A stretch of DNA of 5,104 nt from assembly GCA_013298265.1 (NCBI GenBank), contig JAAFHE010000339.1:1-5104 (forward strand), in the 5' to 3' direction. The stretch comes from Lysobacterales bacterium (GTDB lineage Bacteria > Pseudomonadota > Gammaproteobacteria > Xanthomonadales > Rhodanobacteraceae). Positions 1-5,104 of the stretch are shown piece by piece (within the stretch, counting starts at the first letter, position 1; every line of letters begins with the position of its first letter). Below the pieces are notes generated by a model. It did not search any database. It was not told the DNA's origin and was given only the letters and a program-made list of their open reading frames with translations. The position numbers and the translations under genes were made by a program.

Positions 1-519
1 GCGTCCGACAGAATCGCCGAGTAGTCCTTCGGCAATTTCCACGTCGCTCCACTCGGCCCGCGCCAGTACTTGCTCAAGCCGGTTCAAATGTTTGAGCCCA
101 GCCAGCAGCGGCTGCGCCGCCAGACGCAAACTGCAGCAGCGTACCCGGATTCCCCGAGCATACCAATCGGGGGCGACGGCTGGCGCGGACGACGCTGCGA
201 CGACCCAGTTGGGTATGGCTGGCACCGGCGGCGCGTAGCCGCGTTCGCCGACACCGCGAGTGACTGTGATGCGCACGGCCGCACGCACTAGGCCGCTGCC
301 GGCTTGCTGAGCGAGGGCCAACATCGCATCGGTCGGCGGCAGCGCGAATCCCAGCCGGGCCGCGCCCGTTTCCAGCCGCGCGCGATGGCGAGCCCACAGC
401 GGGGCGACGCCATCGACGAACAGGATCGTCTCGAACAACCCATCGCCGTACATCAGGCCGCGATCATGCGCCGGAATCCACGCCCCTTCGGTGCCGTTCA
501 CGTAGACGCGCGCGCTCAC
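1..519 (-). CDS. pabC: Aminodeoxychorismate lyase (4-amino-4-deoxychorismate lyase), 3' end cut by window edge
   Basis: PLP-dependent fold-type IV lyase that splits 4-amino-4-deoxychorismate into p-aminobenzoate and pyruvate for folate synthesis in the cytoplasm. The frame is open for 173 codons from a GTG start, which overlaps the pabB stop as GTGA, a sign of translational coupling. Visible motifs are the N-terminal ARVYVNG strand, DRGLMYGDGLFETIL (about residues 20-34), and GLKHLNRLEQVLAR (about 141-154). The Lys in GLKHLN, near residue 143, is the expected PLP Schiff-base lysine and matches the PabC signature closely. The frame then runs off the left edge at ...GLLGDSVGR, just where family members continue into the EGTxSNLF region. 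About 95 residues are probably missing, given a usual length near 270. A branched-chain aminotransferase or D-amino-acid aminotransferase is the related alternative, but the pabB neighbour and the GLKHLNRLEQVL motif favour PabC. Confidence 0.93.
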   Translation of the reverse strand, partial: MSARVYVNGTEGAWIPAHDRGLMYGDGLFETILFVDGVAPLWARHRARLETGAARLGFALPPTDAMLALAQQAGSGLVRAAVRITVTRGVGERGYAPPVPAIPNWVVAASSAPAVAPDWYARGIRVRCCSLRLAAQPLLAGLKHLNRLEQVLARAEWSDVEIAEGLLGDSVGR

Positions 520-1904
520 GCGTCCAGCCCCAGCGCGCGCAGCAGGCCGCGGGCCTTGTGCCGCGTTTCTTCCAGCTCGCGCGAAGCGACGGAGTCGACC
601 ACGATACCGGCACCGGCACGCCAGCGCAGCTCGCAACCGTTCTGGCTGATCGTGCGGATCAGAATGTTGAGATCCATGCCGCCGTCACGATTGAGATAAC
701 CCAGCGCGCCGGTGTAGGCGCCGCGGCCCCCGTGCTCAAGCTCAGCGATGATCTGCATGCAACGCACTTTCGGGCAACCGGTGATGGTGCCGCCGGGAAA
801 CACCGCGCGGATTACCTCGCCCGGCGTCACGCCGGCACGCAGGGTCGCACGGACATTGGATACGATGTGATGCACATGGGCATAGGTTTCCACGCTCATG
901 AGCTCGTCGACGACGACGCTGCCGGGGCGCGCGACACGGCCCAGGTCGTTGCGTTCCAGGTCGATGAGCATGACGTGCTCGGCTCGTTCCTTGGGATGTC
1001 CGACCAGTTCGCGGATGCGCGCTGCATCGTCGTCGCCGGGAAAGCGCGGTCGCGTACCGGCGATAGGTCGCGTCTGCACGGTATCGCCCTGCACCTGCAC
1101 CAGCCGTTCGGGCGATGAGGAAATCACCGCCCAGTCGTCGAGCTGGAACAGGCCGGCGAACGGCGACGGGTTGGCCTGGCGCAGATTGGCGTAGATCTGT
1201 GCCGGCGACGCCGCGCGCGCGAGGCGCGCGCGCCACTCACGCGACAGGTTGACCTGGAAGATATCGCCGGCGCGCAGGTATTCATGGATGCGCGCGACGC
1301 CATCGAGAAAATCCTGCGCGGCATCCTCCTCGACCGCCGACAGCGCCAGCGCCGTCGGTTGTGGTGCACGGGCGTCGGCGAGGTCTCTCTCCACGACATC
1401 CAGCAGATGCGCGTAAGCGGACTCGGCAACCAGCACGGTGCGGCCGAGTCGATGGTCGGCGAGCACGCCGACCGGACAGCGCAACGCAATCGCACGCGGC
1501 AGCGCGACGTCCGGCGCATCGGGCAGTTGCAGCACCGGTTCGATGCTGGCCGCCAATTCGTAGGCGAGAAACAGCGCCCAGCCGCCGCGGAACGGCAGTG
1601 CGGCCGCAGCCGCGCCGGGCTGCGCCGGCAGCGCGTGCCACTGCGCATCAAGCACGGCGAGGAAATCGCTGCCGACAGAGCGGCCCTGCGCGTCGACAAC
1701 ATCGCCAGCCTGATCCAGGCGCAAGCTGTCCTGCGGAAACGCCGGCAGCACGTCCCACGCGGCCCTTTCGCCGATTGCCACACTTTGCAGCAGGCAAGGG
1801 TAGCGTTCCGGCCGCAGCGCGGCCAGCGCAAGCAGATCGTGACGCTGCGGCAACTCGCGCGTCACGACACCGGTATCCAAGCGTGAGGGAGCGGAGACCG
1901 ACAT
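516..1904 (-). CDS. pabB: Aminodeoxychorismate synthase component I
   Basis: Chorismate-utilising enzyme of 462 residues. With a PabA glutaminase, not in this window, it converts chorismate and ammonia to 4-amino-4-deoxychorismate, the substrate of the adjacent pabC product. The N-terminal domain has YPCLLQSVA (about 35-43), corresponding to the LLES region of TrpE/PabB. The C-terminal chorismate-binding domain has AGDIFQVNLS (212-221), SSSPERL (262-268), RPIAGTRPR (279-287), LIDLERNDLGRV (313-324), FPGGTITGCPK (369-379), and GAGIVVDS (431-438). Ala282 in PIAGT occupies the place where E. coli PabB has a lysine (PIKGT), so this form resembles TrpE there. Genome context (fabF upstream, overlapping pabC downstream) favours PabB over anthranilate synthase. 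The ATG at 1904 is preceded by GGGAG with an 11-nt gap, but both lie in an inverted repeat. A GTG at 1865 (codon 14) is an alternative start just before the conserved TRELPQRHDLLAL segment. Confidence 0.92.
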   Translation of the reverse strand: MSVSAPSRLDTGVVTRELPQRHDLLALAALRPERYPCLLQSVAIGERAAWDVLPAFPQDSLRLDQAGDVVDAQGRSVGSDFLAVLDAQWHALPAQPGAAAAALPFRGGWALFLAYELAASIEPVLQLPDAPDVALPRAIALRCPVGVLADHRLGRTVLVAESAYAHLLDVVERDLADARAPQPTALALSAVEEDAAQDFLDGVARIHEYLRAGDIFQVNLSREWRARLARAASPAQIYANLRQANPSPFAGLFQLDDWAVISSSPERLVQVQGDTVQTRPIAGTRPRFPGDDDAARIRELVGHPKERAEHVMLIDLERNDLGRVARPGSVVVDELMSVETYAHVHHIVSNVRATLRAGVTPGEVIRAVFPGGTITGCPKVRCMQIIAELEHGGRGAYTGALGYLNRDGGMDLNILIRTISQNGCELRWRAGAGIVVDSVASRELEETRHKARGLLRALGLDA

Positions 1905-1920
1905 GAGTCAGGCCGCTCCC
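1887..1920. repeat. REP-like inverted repeat spanning the pabB start codon
   Basis: The + strand shows GGGAGCGG (1887-1894) and its exact reverse complement CCGCTCCC (1913-1920), separated by 18 bases. The GTGGGAGCGG look of the pabB-sense arm recalls the ends of REP-type palindromes common between genes in Pseudomonas and Xanthomonadales. That family resemblance comes from memory, not from a comparison. The pabB ATG (1904-1902) lies in the loop, the only SD-like GGGAG is in one arm, and pabB codons 4-6 form the other arm. The repeat could therefore have supplied the present translation start, or could mask it when folded. Confidence 0.5.
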
Positions 1921-1998
1921 ACAGCAACGCGGATGGGCAAGTTCCCGAGCACGTCCGGGCGGTACCGCTTGTTGGTGAGCAACAGATCTCCGCACGCC

Positions 1999-2027
1999 GA
2001 CACACGCTTGCGACGCAAGCGTGTGTC
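1999..2027. repeat. Perfect 29-bp palindrome in the fabF-pabB spacer
   Basis: Arms GACACACGCTTGCG (1999-2012) and CGCAAGCGTGTGTC (2014-2027) are exact reverse complements around a single central A. As RNA this would fold into a hairpin of about 13 bp with a 3-nt loop. There is no T-run on either side, so it is not a classical intrinsic terminator. It could be a stabilising 3' hairpin for the fabF transcript, a dyad operator, or one copy of a dispersed palindromic repeat. The rest of the spacer (1905-2138) shows no credible gene, only a short CAGCG/CGCTG hairpin (2114-2126) just past the fabF stop. Confidence 0.8.
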
Positions 2028-2138
2028 AGTGCCTTGGTTCGACACGGGCGCGGACAACAGGGCCATATTCTGGACTATGACGTCGAGATCACGCCTGCAG
2101 TACCGGACGCGCACAGCGAGCCGCTGGCCGCAGCGCGC

Positions 2139-3377
2139 TCAGATGCGCCGGAACACGAGCGTACCGTTGGTGCCGCCGAAGCCGAACGAGTTGGACAGCA
2201 CGATATCGAGCGCGTGTTGGCGCGCAGTATGCGGCACGTAGTCCAGATCGCAGCCTTCGCCGGGCTGGTCCAGGTTGATCGTCGGCGGCACCACGTTGTC
2301 GCGCAGCGCGAGCACGGAGAAGATCGCTTCCACGCCGCCGGCCGCACCAAGCAGATGTCCCGTCATCGACTTCGTCGACGACACCATCACCTTGGCCGCG
2401 TGGTCGCCGAGCACGGTCTTCATGCCCTGCGTTTCGGCCAGATCGCCGGCGGGCGTCGAGGTACCGTGCGCATTGATGTAGTCCACGTCCGCTGCCGTGA
2501 TTCCGGCATCCTTCAGTGCGTTGTTCATACAGCGCGCCGCACCTTCGCCGTTCTCGCTTGGCGATGTCATGTGGTATGCATCGCCGCTCATGCCGAAGCC
2601 GGCGAGTTCGGCGTAGATGCGTGCGCCGCGCGCCTTGGCATGTTCGTAGTCTTCGAGCACGAGCACGCCGGCGCCGTCGGACAGCACAAAACCGTCACGG
2701 TCCTTGTCCCAGGGACGGCTGGCCTTGGTCGGCTCGCTATTGCGCGTGGACAGCGTGCGTGCCGAGCAGAAGCCGCCGATCGCGGTACCGGTGGTCGAAT
2801 ACTCGGCACCGCCGGCAATCATGACGTCGGCATCGCCGTAGGCGATCATGCGTGCGGCCACTCCGATGTTGTGCGCGGCTGTGGTGCAGGCAGTGACCAC
2901 GGAAATGTTCGGGCCCTTGACGCCGGTCATGATCGAGACGTTGCCCGAAATCATGTTGATGATGGTCGACGGCACGAAGAAGGGCGAGATCTTGCGCGGA
3001 CCGCCTTCGGCCAGCGCCTGACTGGTGCGTTCTATTGTCGCGATTCCGCCGATACCGGCACCGATGCTTACACCGATGCGCTCGGCGTTGGCCTCACTCA
3101 CTTCGAGGCCGGAATCCTTGAGCGCGCTGAGAGACGCCGCGACGCCGTAATGGATGAAGGCATCCATCTTCTTCACGTCTTTGGGCGCGAACCACTGCGC
3201 TGGATCGAAATTACGCACCTCGCCGGCGATGCGTGTGGAGTACGCGCTGGCGTCGAAATGCGTGATGGGGCCGATCCCGCTGACACCGCCCACAATGTTG
3301 TTCCAGGCCGTGGTGAGATCGTTGCCGACCGGGCTGAGAATGCCCATGCCGGTGATGACGACGCGACGCTTGCTCAT
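2139..3377 (-). CDS. fabF: Beta-ketoacyl-ACP synthase II
   Basis: Condensing enzyme of 412 residues that elongates acyl-ACP with malonyl-ACP in type II fatty acid synthesis, with loss of CO2. It opens with [20 protein letters not shown], typical of FabF. The thiolase-fold active site is complete: Cys164 in [13 protein letters not shown], His304 in [12 protein letters not shown], and Lys336 and His341 in [15 protein letters not shown]. The glycine-rich C-terminal loop FGFGGTNG (398-405) carries the gating Phe. The segment [17 protein letters not shown] (221-237) has SDGAG where E. coli has GDGAG, a mild change. Length and ends match the family. The start was chosen at 3377 because an in-frame extension to 3542 has no family resemblance; a weak GGAAG lies upstream. 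It sits 199 bp after acpP, its carrier partner, with a terminator-like hairpin between them. Confidence 0.98.
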   Translation of the reverse strand: MSKRRVVITGMGILSPVGNDLTTAWNNIVGGVSGIGPITHFDASAYSTRIAGEVRNFDPAQWFAPKDVKKMDAFIHYGVAASLSALKDSGLEVSEANAERIGVSIGAGIGGIATIERTSQALAEGGPRKISPFFVPSTIINMISGNVSIMTGVKGPNISVVTACTTAAHNIGVAARMIAYGDADVMIAGGAEYSTTGTAIGGFCSARTLSTRNSEPTKASRPWDKDRDGFVLSDGAGVLVLEDYEHAKARGARIYAELAGFGMSGDAYHMTSPSENGEGAARCMNNALKDAGITAADVDYINAHGTSTPAGDLAETQGMKTVLGDHAAKVMVSSTKSMTGHLLGAAGGVEAIFSVLALRDNVVPPTINLDQPGEGCDLDYVPHTARQHALDIVLSNSFGFGGTNGTLVFRRI

Positions 3378-3522
3378 GCGAATGCTTCCAGACTGGAGTG
3401 CCGGCACCGCCGAGCGGCAGCGCGACCGCGCAAGGCCCGGAATGGTCCACGCAGGCGCGAAGCGGCAGGGCGGCGGATCAGGATGGGCCGCATCGGAATG
3501 CCGCGCGTTTGGCGGCGCTCCC

Positions 3523-3554
3523 AAAAACGCGAACTGCGCCATGCGGCGCAGCTC
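3523..3554 (-). terminator. Terminator-like hairpin with T-run between acpP and fabF
   Basis: Read on the minus strand, CTGCGCC and GGCGCAG form a perfect 7-bp stem around GCAT. It extends to 10 bp with one G-U pair (GAG/TTC flanks). Three bases later come five Ts (3527-3523). The hairpin starts about 22 nt after the acpP stop. This fits an intrinsic terminator or attenuator that lets acpP be transcribed more than fabF. The T-run is short and slightly displaced, so termination is probably partial. The remaining spacer down to fabF at 3377 shows no other clear signal. Confidence 0.5.
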
Positions 3555-3576
3555 GGATGCAGCTTGGGACTCAGGC

Positions 3577-3816
3577 TCAGGCCTTGACGTGTGCCTTGAT
3601 GTAGTCGACCGCCTGCTGCACGGTCGTGATCTTCTCGGCTTCCTCGTCGGGAATCTCGCACTCGAACTCTTCTTCGAGGGCCATTACCAGTTCGACCGTG
3701 TCGAGCGAGTCGGCGCCGAGATCGTCCACGAAGGAGGCGTTCTGGGTCACTTCGTCTTCCTTCACGCCGAGTTGTTCGACGACGATCTTCTTGACGCGTT
3801 CTTCGATGCTGCTCAT
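3577..3816 (-). CDS. acpP: Acyl carrier protein
   Basis: Small acidic carrier of 79 residues that holds growing acyl chains on a 4'-phosphopantetheine arm during fatty acid synthesis. The modification site is Ser37 in [11 protein letters not shown]. The order of helices matches the family: [16 protein letters not shown] (helix I), the DSL helix II with the acidic recognition run [15 protein letters not shown], and the closing [16 protein letters not shown]. The start at 3816 is supported by GGGAGGAA eight nucleotides upstream; an in-frame extension to 3873 is unlike any ACP. It lies between fabG and fabF in the classic order. Its own 216-bp upstream spacer and the hairpin after it suggest expression partly separate from its neighbours. 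Confidence 0.99.
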   Translation of the reverse strand: MSSIEERVKKIVVEQLGVKEDEVTQNASFVDDLGADSLDTVELVMALEEEFECEIPDEEAEKITTVQQAVDYIKAHVKA

Positions 3817-3824
3817 TGTGCAAA

Positions 3825-3832
3825 TTCCTCCC
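3825..3832 (-). promoter_or_regulatory. Strong Shine-Dalgarno sequence of acpP
   Basis: GGGAGGAA on the minus strand, eight bases before the acpP ATG, is the best ribosome binding site in the window and fixes the acpP start. The preceding TTCCC (3840-3836) can pair with GGGA across a TTC loop, giving a small hairpin that touches this site; it is probably too weak to block it. Confidence 0.8.
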
Positions 3833-3914
3833 GAAGGGAATAGTTCAAAAATCGAAACCACACTTCCTGTCATTCACGGCGCGCCGGCTGGCAGCACCGT
3901 ATCCCGGTGGGCAA

Positions 3915-3943
3915 CCCGCCCCTGCGCGGGCCAATTCCTTGGC
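3915..3943 (-). other. Two adjoining hairpins in the acpP leader
   Basis: In the fabG-acpP spacer the minus strand can form GCCAA-GGAA-TTGGC (3943-3930, a 5-bp stem with a GGAA tetraloop). Just after it comes CCCGC with GCGGG around six bases (3930-3915). The two stems share base 3930, so they compete at their edges. They could be part of the acpP 5' leader or the 3' end of the fabG message. No T-run follows, and chance pairing is possible in DNA this GC-rich. Confidence 0.3.
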
Positions 3944-3959
3944 AACACAAAGCCCGGCG

Positions 3960-3965
3960 ATTGTA
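3960..3965 (-). promoter_or_regulatory. Candidate -10 box of an acpP promoter
   Basis: TACAAT on the minus strand matches the sigma-70 -10 consensus at five of six positions and lies about 145 bp before acpP, in a locally AT-richer patch. No good -35 hexamer is seen 16-18 bases upstream. A separate acpP promoter is known in E. coli, so one here is plausible, but the sequence support is weak. Confidence 0.3.
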
Positions 3966-4032
3966 GATGAATCGGAACTCACCAGCCAGATACGCTCGTT
4001 TGATACAAGCACGGCAGGCAAACCGCTGATTC

Positions 4033-4776
4033 TCAAGGCATGTACATGCCGCCGTTGACGTGCAGCGTTTCCCCGGTGATCCACGCGGCCGCCGGCGAGG
4101 CGAGGAACGCGACCGCATGGGCGATGTCGTCGGGCTGGCCCAGACGGCCCAGGGCAATCTGTCCGAGCATCGCGTCCCGCTGTTCCTGCGGCAGCGCCGC
4201 GGTCATGTCGGTCTCGACAAAACCGGGCGCGACCACGTTGACGGTGATGCCGCGCGAACCGATCTCACGTGCCAGCGATTTGGAGAAAGCGATGATGCCG
4301 GCCTTGGCCGCCGCGTAATTAGCCTGCCCCGGATTGCCGGTCAGCCCGATCACCGAGGCGATGCTGATGATGCGGCCCTTGCGTGCCTTCATCATGCCGC
4401 GCAGAACCGCCTTGGAGGTGCGGTAGACCGAGGTCAGGTTGGTATCGAGTATGGCCTGCCAGTCGTCCTCCTTCATGCGCATGAGCAGCTGGTCGCGCGT
4501 GATCCCGGCGTTGTTGACGAGCAGTGAAACCGGGCCGAACTCCTTGGTGATCGCGTCGATCAGTCCGTCGACCGCCGCGCCGTCGGTGACGTCGAGCACG
4601 CGGCCGTGGCCGCCCAGCGGCGCAAGGGTCTGGCCGATCGCCGCAGCACCACCCTCGCTGGTCGCGGTGCCGACAACCGTGGCGCCGGCATCCGCCAGAC
4701 GCCTCGCGATCGCGGCACCGATGCCGCGGCTGGCGCCGGTGACGAGTGCGATTTCGCCCTGCAGGTTTCCACTCAT
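4033..4776 (-). CDS. fabG: 3-oxoacyl-ACP reductase (NADPH)
   Basis: Short-chain dehydrogenase of 247 residues that reduces beta-ketoacyl-ACP to beta-hydroxyacyl-ACP, the first reductive step of each elongation cycle. The Rossmann nucleotide-binding motif is TGASRGIG (13-20), with NNAG at 88-91. The catalytic tetrad is complete: Asn113 in DTNLTS, Ser141 in SIASVIG, and Tyr154 and Lys158 in NYAAAKAG. PGFVETDM (185-191 region) and the C-terminal ITGETLHVNGGMYMP are typical of true FabG. The start at 4776 fits the family N-terminus and has AAGGA eight bases upstream; the in-frame extension to 4911 is only an open frame over the fabD remnant. The 216 bp after its stop, up to acpP, carry no credible gene. 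Confidence 0.98.
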   Translation of the reverse strand: MSGNLQGEIALVTGASRGIGAAIARRLADAGATVVGTATSEGGAAAIGQTLAPLGGHGRVLDVTDGAAVDGLIDAITKEFGPVSLLVNNAGITRDQLLMRMKEDDWQAILDTNLTSVYRTSKAVLRGMMKARKGRIISIASVIGLTGNPGQANYAAAKAGIIAFSKSLAREIGSRGITVNVVAPGFVETDMTAALPQEQRDAMLGQIALGRLGQPDDIAHAVAFLASPAAAWITGETLHVNGGMYMP

Positions 4777-4784
4777 GGCATTGT

Positions 4785-4789
4785 TCCTT
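4785..4789 (-). promoter_or_regulatory. Shine-Dalgarno sequence of fabG
   Basis: AAGGA lies eight bases before the fabG ATG and overlaps the TAA (4790-4788) that ends the remnant's N-terminal reading frame. Stop and ribosome binding site share two bases, the arrangement expected of a once-coupled fabD-fabG junction. It supports the fabG start at 4776. Confidence 0.7.
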
Positions 4790-5030
4790 AGTAACTTGTG
4801 CTTGGATTGCGTCGACGAGTGCCGCATCGAGTTCCGCCAGTGCGCCGATCCCGCGCGTATCCGGACTCTTGTTGAGACGCCAGGCCAGCCCAGGAAGCAC
4901 CCTGCCCGCACCGCACTCGGCGGTGTTCACCTCGAGACGCGACCAGCAGCGCCGGCTGCGTCTTGTCGATCCGACACAAGGGAGCAGCGCGCGTCAGGGC
5001 CAGCGTAAAGGCGAGATGAGTGCGCGTCAT
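4788..5030 (-). pseudogene. fabD: fabD remnant (malonyl-CoA:ACP transacylase), internally deleted and frameshifted
   Basis: An intact FabD of about 310 residues would transfer malonyl from CoA to ACP. Only 243 bp remain in the fabD slot between fabH and fabG. From ATG 5030 the frame reads MTRTHLAF, like a FabD N-terminus but without the following FPGQGSQ. It then gives CRIDKTQPALLVASRG, which matches the conserved TQPALL segment normally near residues 60-70. The frame next becomes nonsense (EHRRVRCGQG...) and stops at TAA 4790-4788. In a second frame, 4930 to about 4796 encodes VNTAECGAGRVLPGLAWRLN and ends ELDAALVDAIQAQ, matching the FabD C-terminus (ECGPGKVLxGL). Missing are the oxyanion-hole region, the catalytic GHSLGEY serine and the catalytic His, about 200 residues in the larger gap. 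No Shine-Dalgarno precedes ATG 5030; the 50-bp gap to fabH ends in a pyrimidine-rich run. The assignment rests on remembered family motifs and the exact syntenic position. Misassembly is the main alternative. Confidence 0.8.
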
Positions 5031-5080
5031 AGGAAAGGAATGGACGGACAGACAGCGCGAACGGATCGCGCTGCTCGCCC

Positions 5081-5104
5081 TCAATAGCGCACGAGTGCCG
5101 AACC
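5081..5104 (-). CDS. fabH: Last codons of beta-ketoacyl-ACP synthase III (5' part outside window)
   Basis: The first bases on the minus strand encode GSALVRY followed by TGA (5083-5081). This is nearly identical to the C-terminus of FabH (E. coli ends GSALVRF), which condenses acetyl-CoA with malonyl-ACP to start fatty acid synthesis. Only seven codons are visible, so the call rests on this tail and on the expected fabH-fabD-fabG order. The catalytic Cys-His-Asn residues lie outside the window. The stop is 50 bp before the remnant's ATG. Confidence 0.75.
   Translation of the reverse strand, partial: GSALVRY

Noticed and set aside
74..397. Minus-strand open frame within the pabC region
   Set aside because: It lies in a different frame from pabC, which has clear catalytic motifs over the same bases.
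516..1904. Anthranilate synthase component I (trpE) in place of pabB
   Set aside because: PIAGT is TrpE-like, but the overlap with pabC and the fab neighbourhood fit PabB; kept as a finding instead.
1908..2114. Short minus-strand open frame in the fabF-pabB spacer
   Set aside because: It crosses the palindrome, which makes both strands encode the same DTRLRRKRVS string, and it has no SD or family resemblance.
3378..3542. In-frame N-terminal extension of FabF
   Set aside because: The proline- and arginine-rich extension runs over the terminator-like hairpin and the acpP-fabF spacer, and FabF proteins begin at the [10 protein letters not shown] segment.
2034..3587. 517-codon open frame on the plus strand opposite fabF
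   Set aside because: It is antisense to a fully convincing fabF, its protein is rich in His, Arg and Ala without family motifs, and GC-biased codons readily open the opposite frame.
4777..4911. In-frame N-terminal extension of FabG to 4911
   Set aside because: The extension reads through the fabD remnant, has no FabG resemblance, and a good SD sits before ATG 4776.
4319..4930. 203-codon frame starting in the fabD C-terminal piece
   Set aside because: Only the first 45 or so codons look like FabD; the rest is an out-of-frame, arginine-rich shadow of fabG.
1..5104. CRISPR array, tRNA, rRNA, insertion sequence or phage genes
   Set aside because: No spaced direct repeats, cloverleaf, transposase motifs or phage-like proteins were seen on either strand.

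Overview
The window is a single-strand block of core metabolism. Every gene that can be supported reads on the minus strand, so transcription runs from the right edge to the left. In that order the layout is: the last codons of fabH; a broken remnant of fabD; fabG; acpP; fabF; pabB; and the 5' two thirds of pabC, cut by the left edge. The DNA is GC-rich with strong third-position GC bias, which explains the many long antisense open frames. The fab cluster followed by pabB and pabC, with FabF and AcpP very close to gammaproteobacterial versions, suggests a gammaproteobacterium, probably in or near Xanthomonadales. That placement is inference from gene order and motif resemblance.

Right part (about 4033-5104): fabH ends at 5081 with the typical GSALVRY tail. 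The interval where a fabD of about 930 bp should lie holds only about 250 bp. It has a recognisable FabD N-terminal piece (KTQPALLVAS) and, in another frame, a recognisable FabD C-terminal piece (AECGAGRVLPGL). The catalytic GHSLGE region and most of the protein are missing. This is the most unusual feature of the window. FabG follows intact, with all catalytic residues.

Middle (about 2139-4032): acpP is intact and carries the phosphopantetheine serine (DSL motif). It has a strong Shine-Dalgarno sequence and a 216-bp upstream spacer with a candidate -10 box and hairpins. A terminator-like hairpin with a T-run lies between acpP and fabF. FabF is complete, with its Cys-His-Lys-His active site.

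Left part (1-2138): the 234-bp spacer between fabF and pabB holds a perfect 29-bp palindrome and a REP-like inverted repeat that straddles the pabB start codon. PabB (chorismate to aminodeoxychorismate) and PabC (aminodeoxychorismate to p-aminobenzoate) overlap by a GTGA junction and make the p-aminobenzoate part of folate.

Together the genes cover fatty acid initiation and elongation (FabH, FabD, FabG, ACP, FabF) and p-aminobenzoate synthesis. All are ordinary except the missing malonyl-CoA:ACP transacylase, which must be supplied elsewhere in the genome if this sequence is correct.
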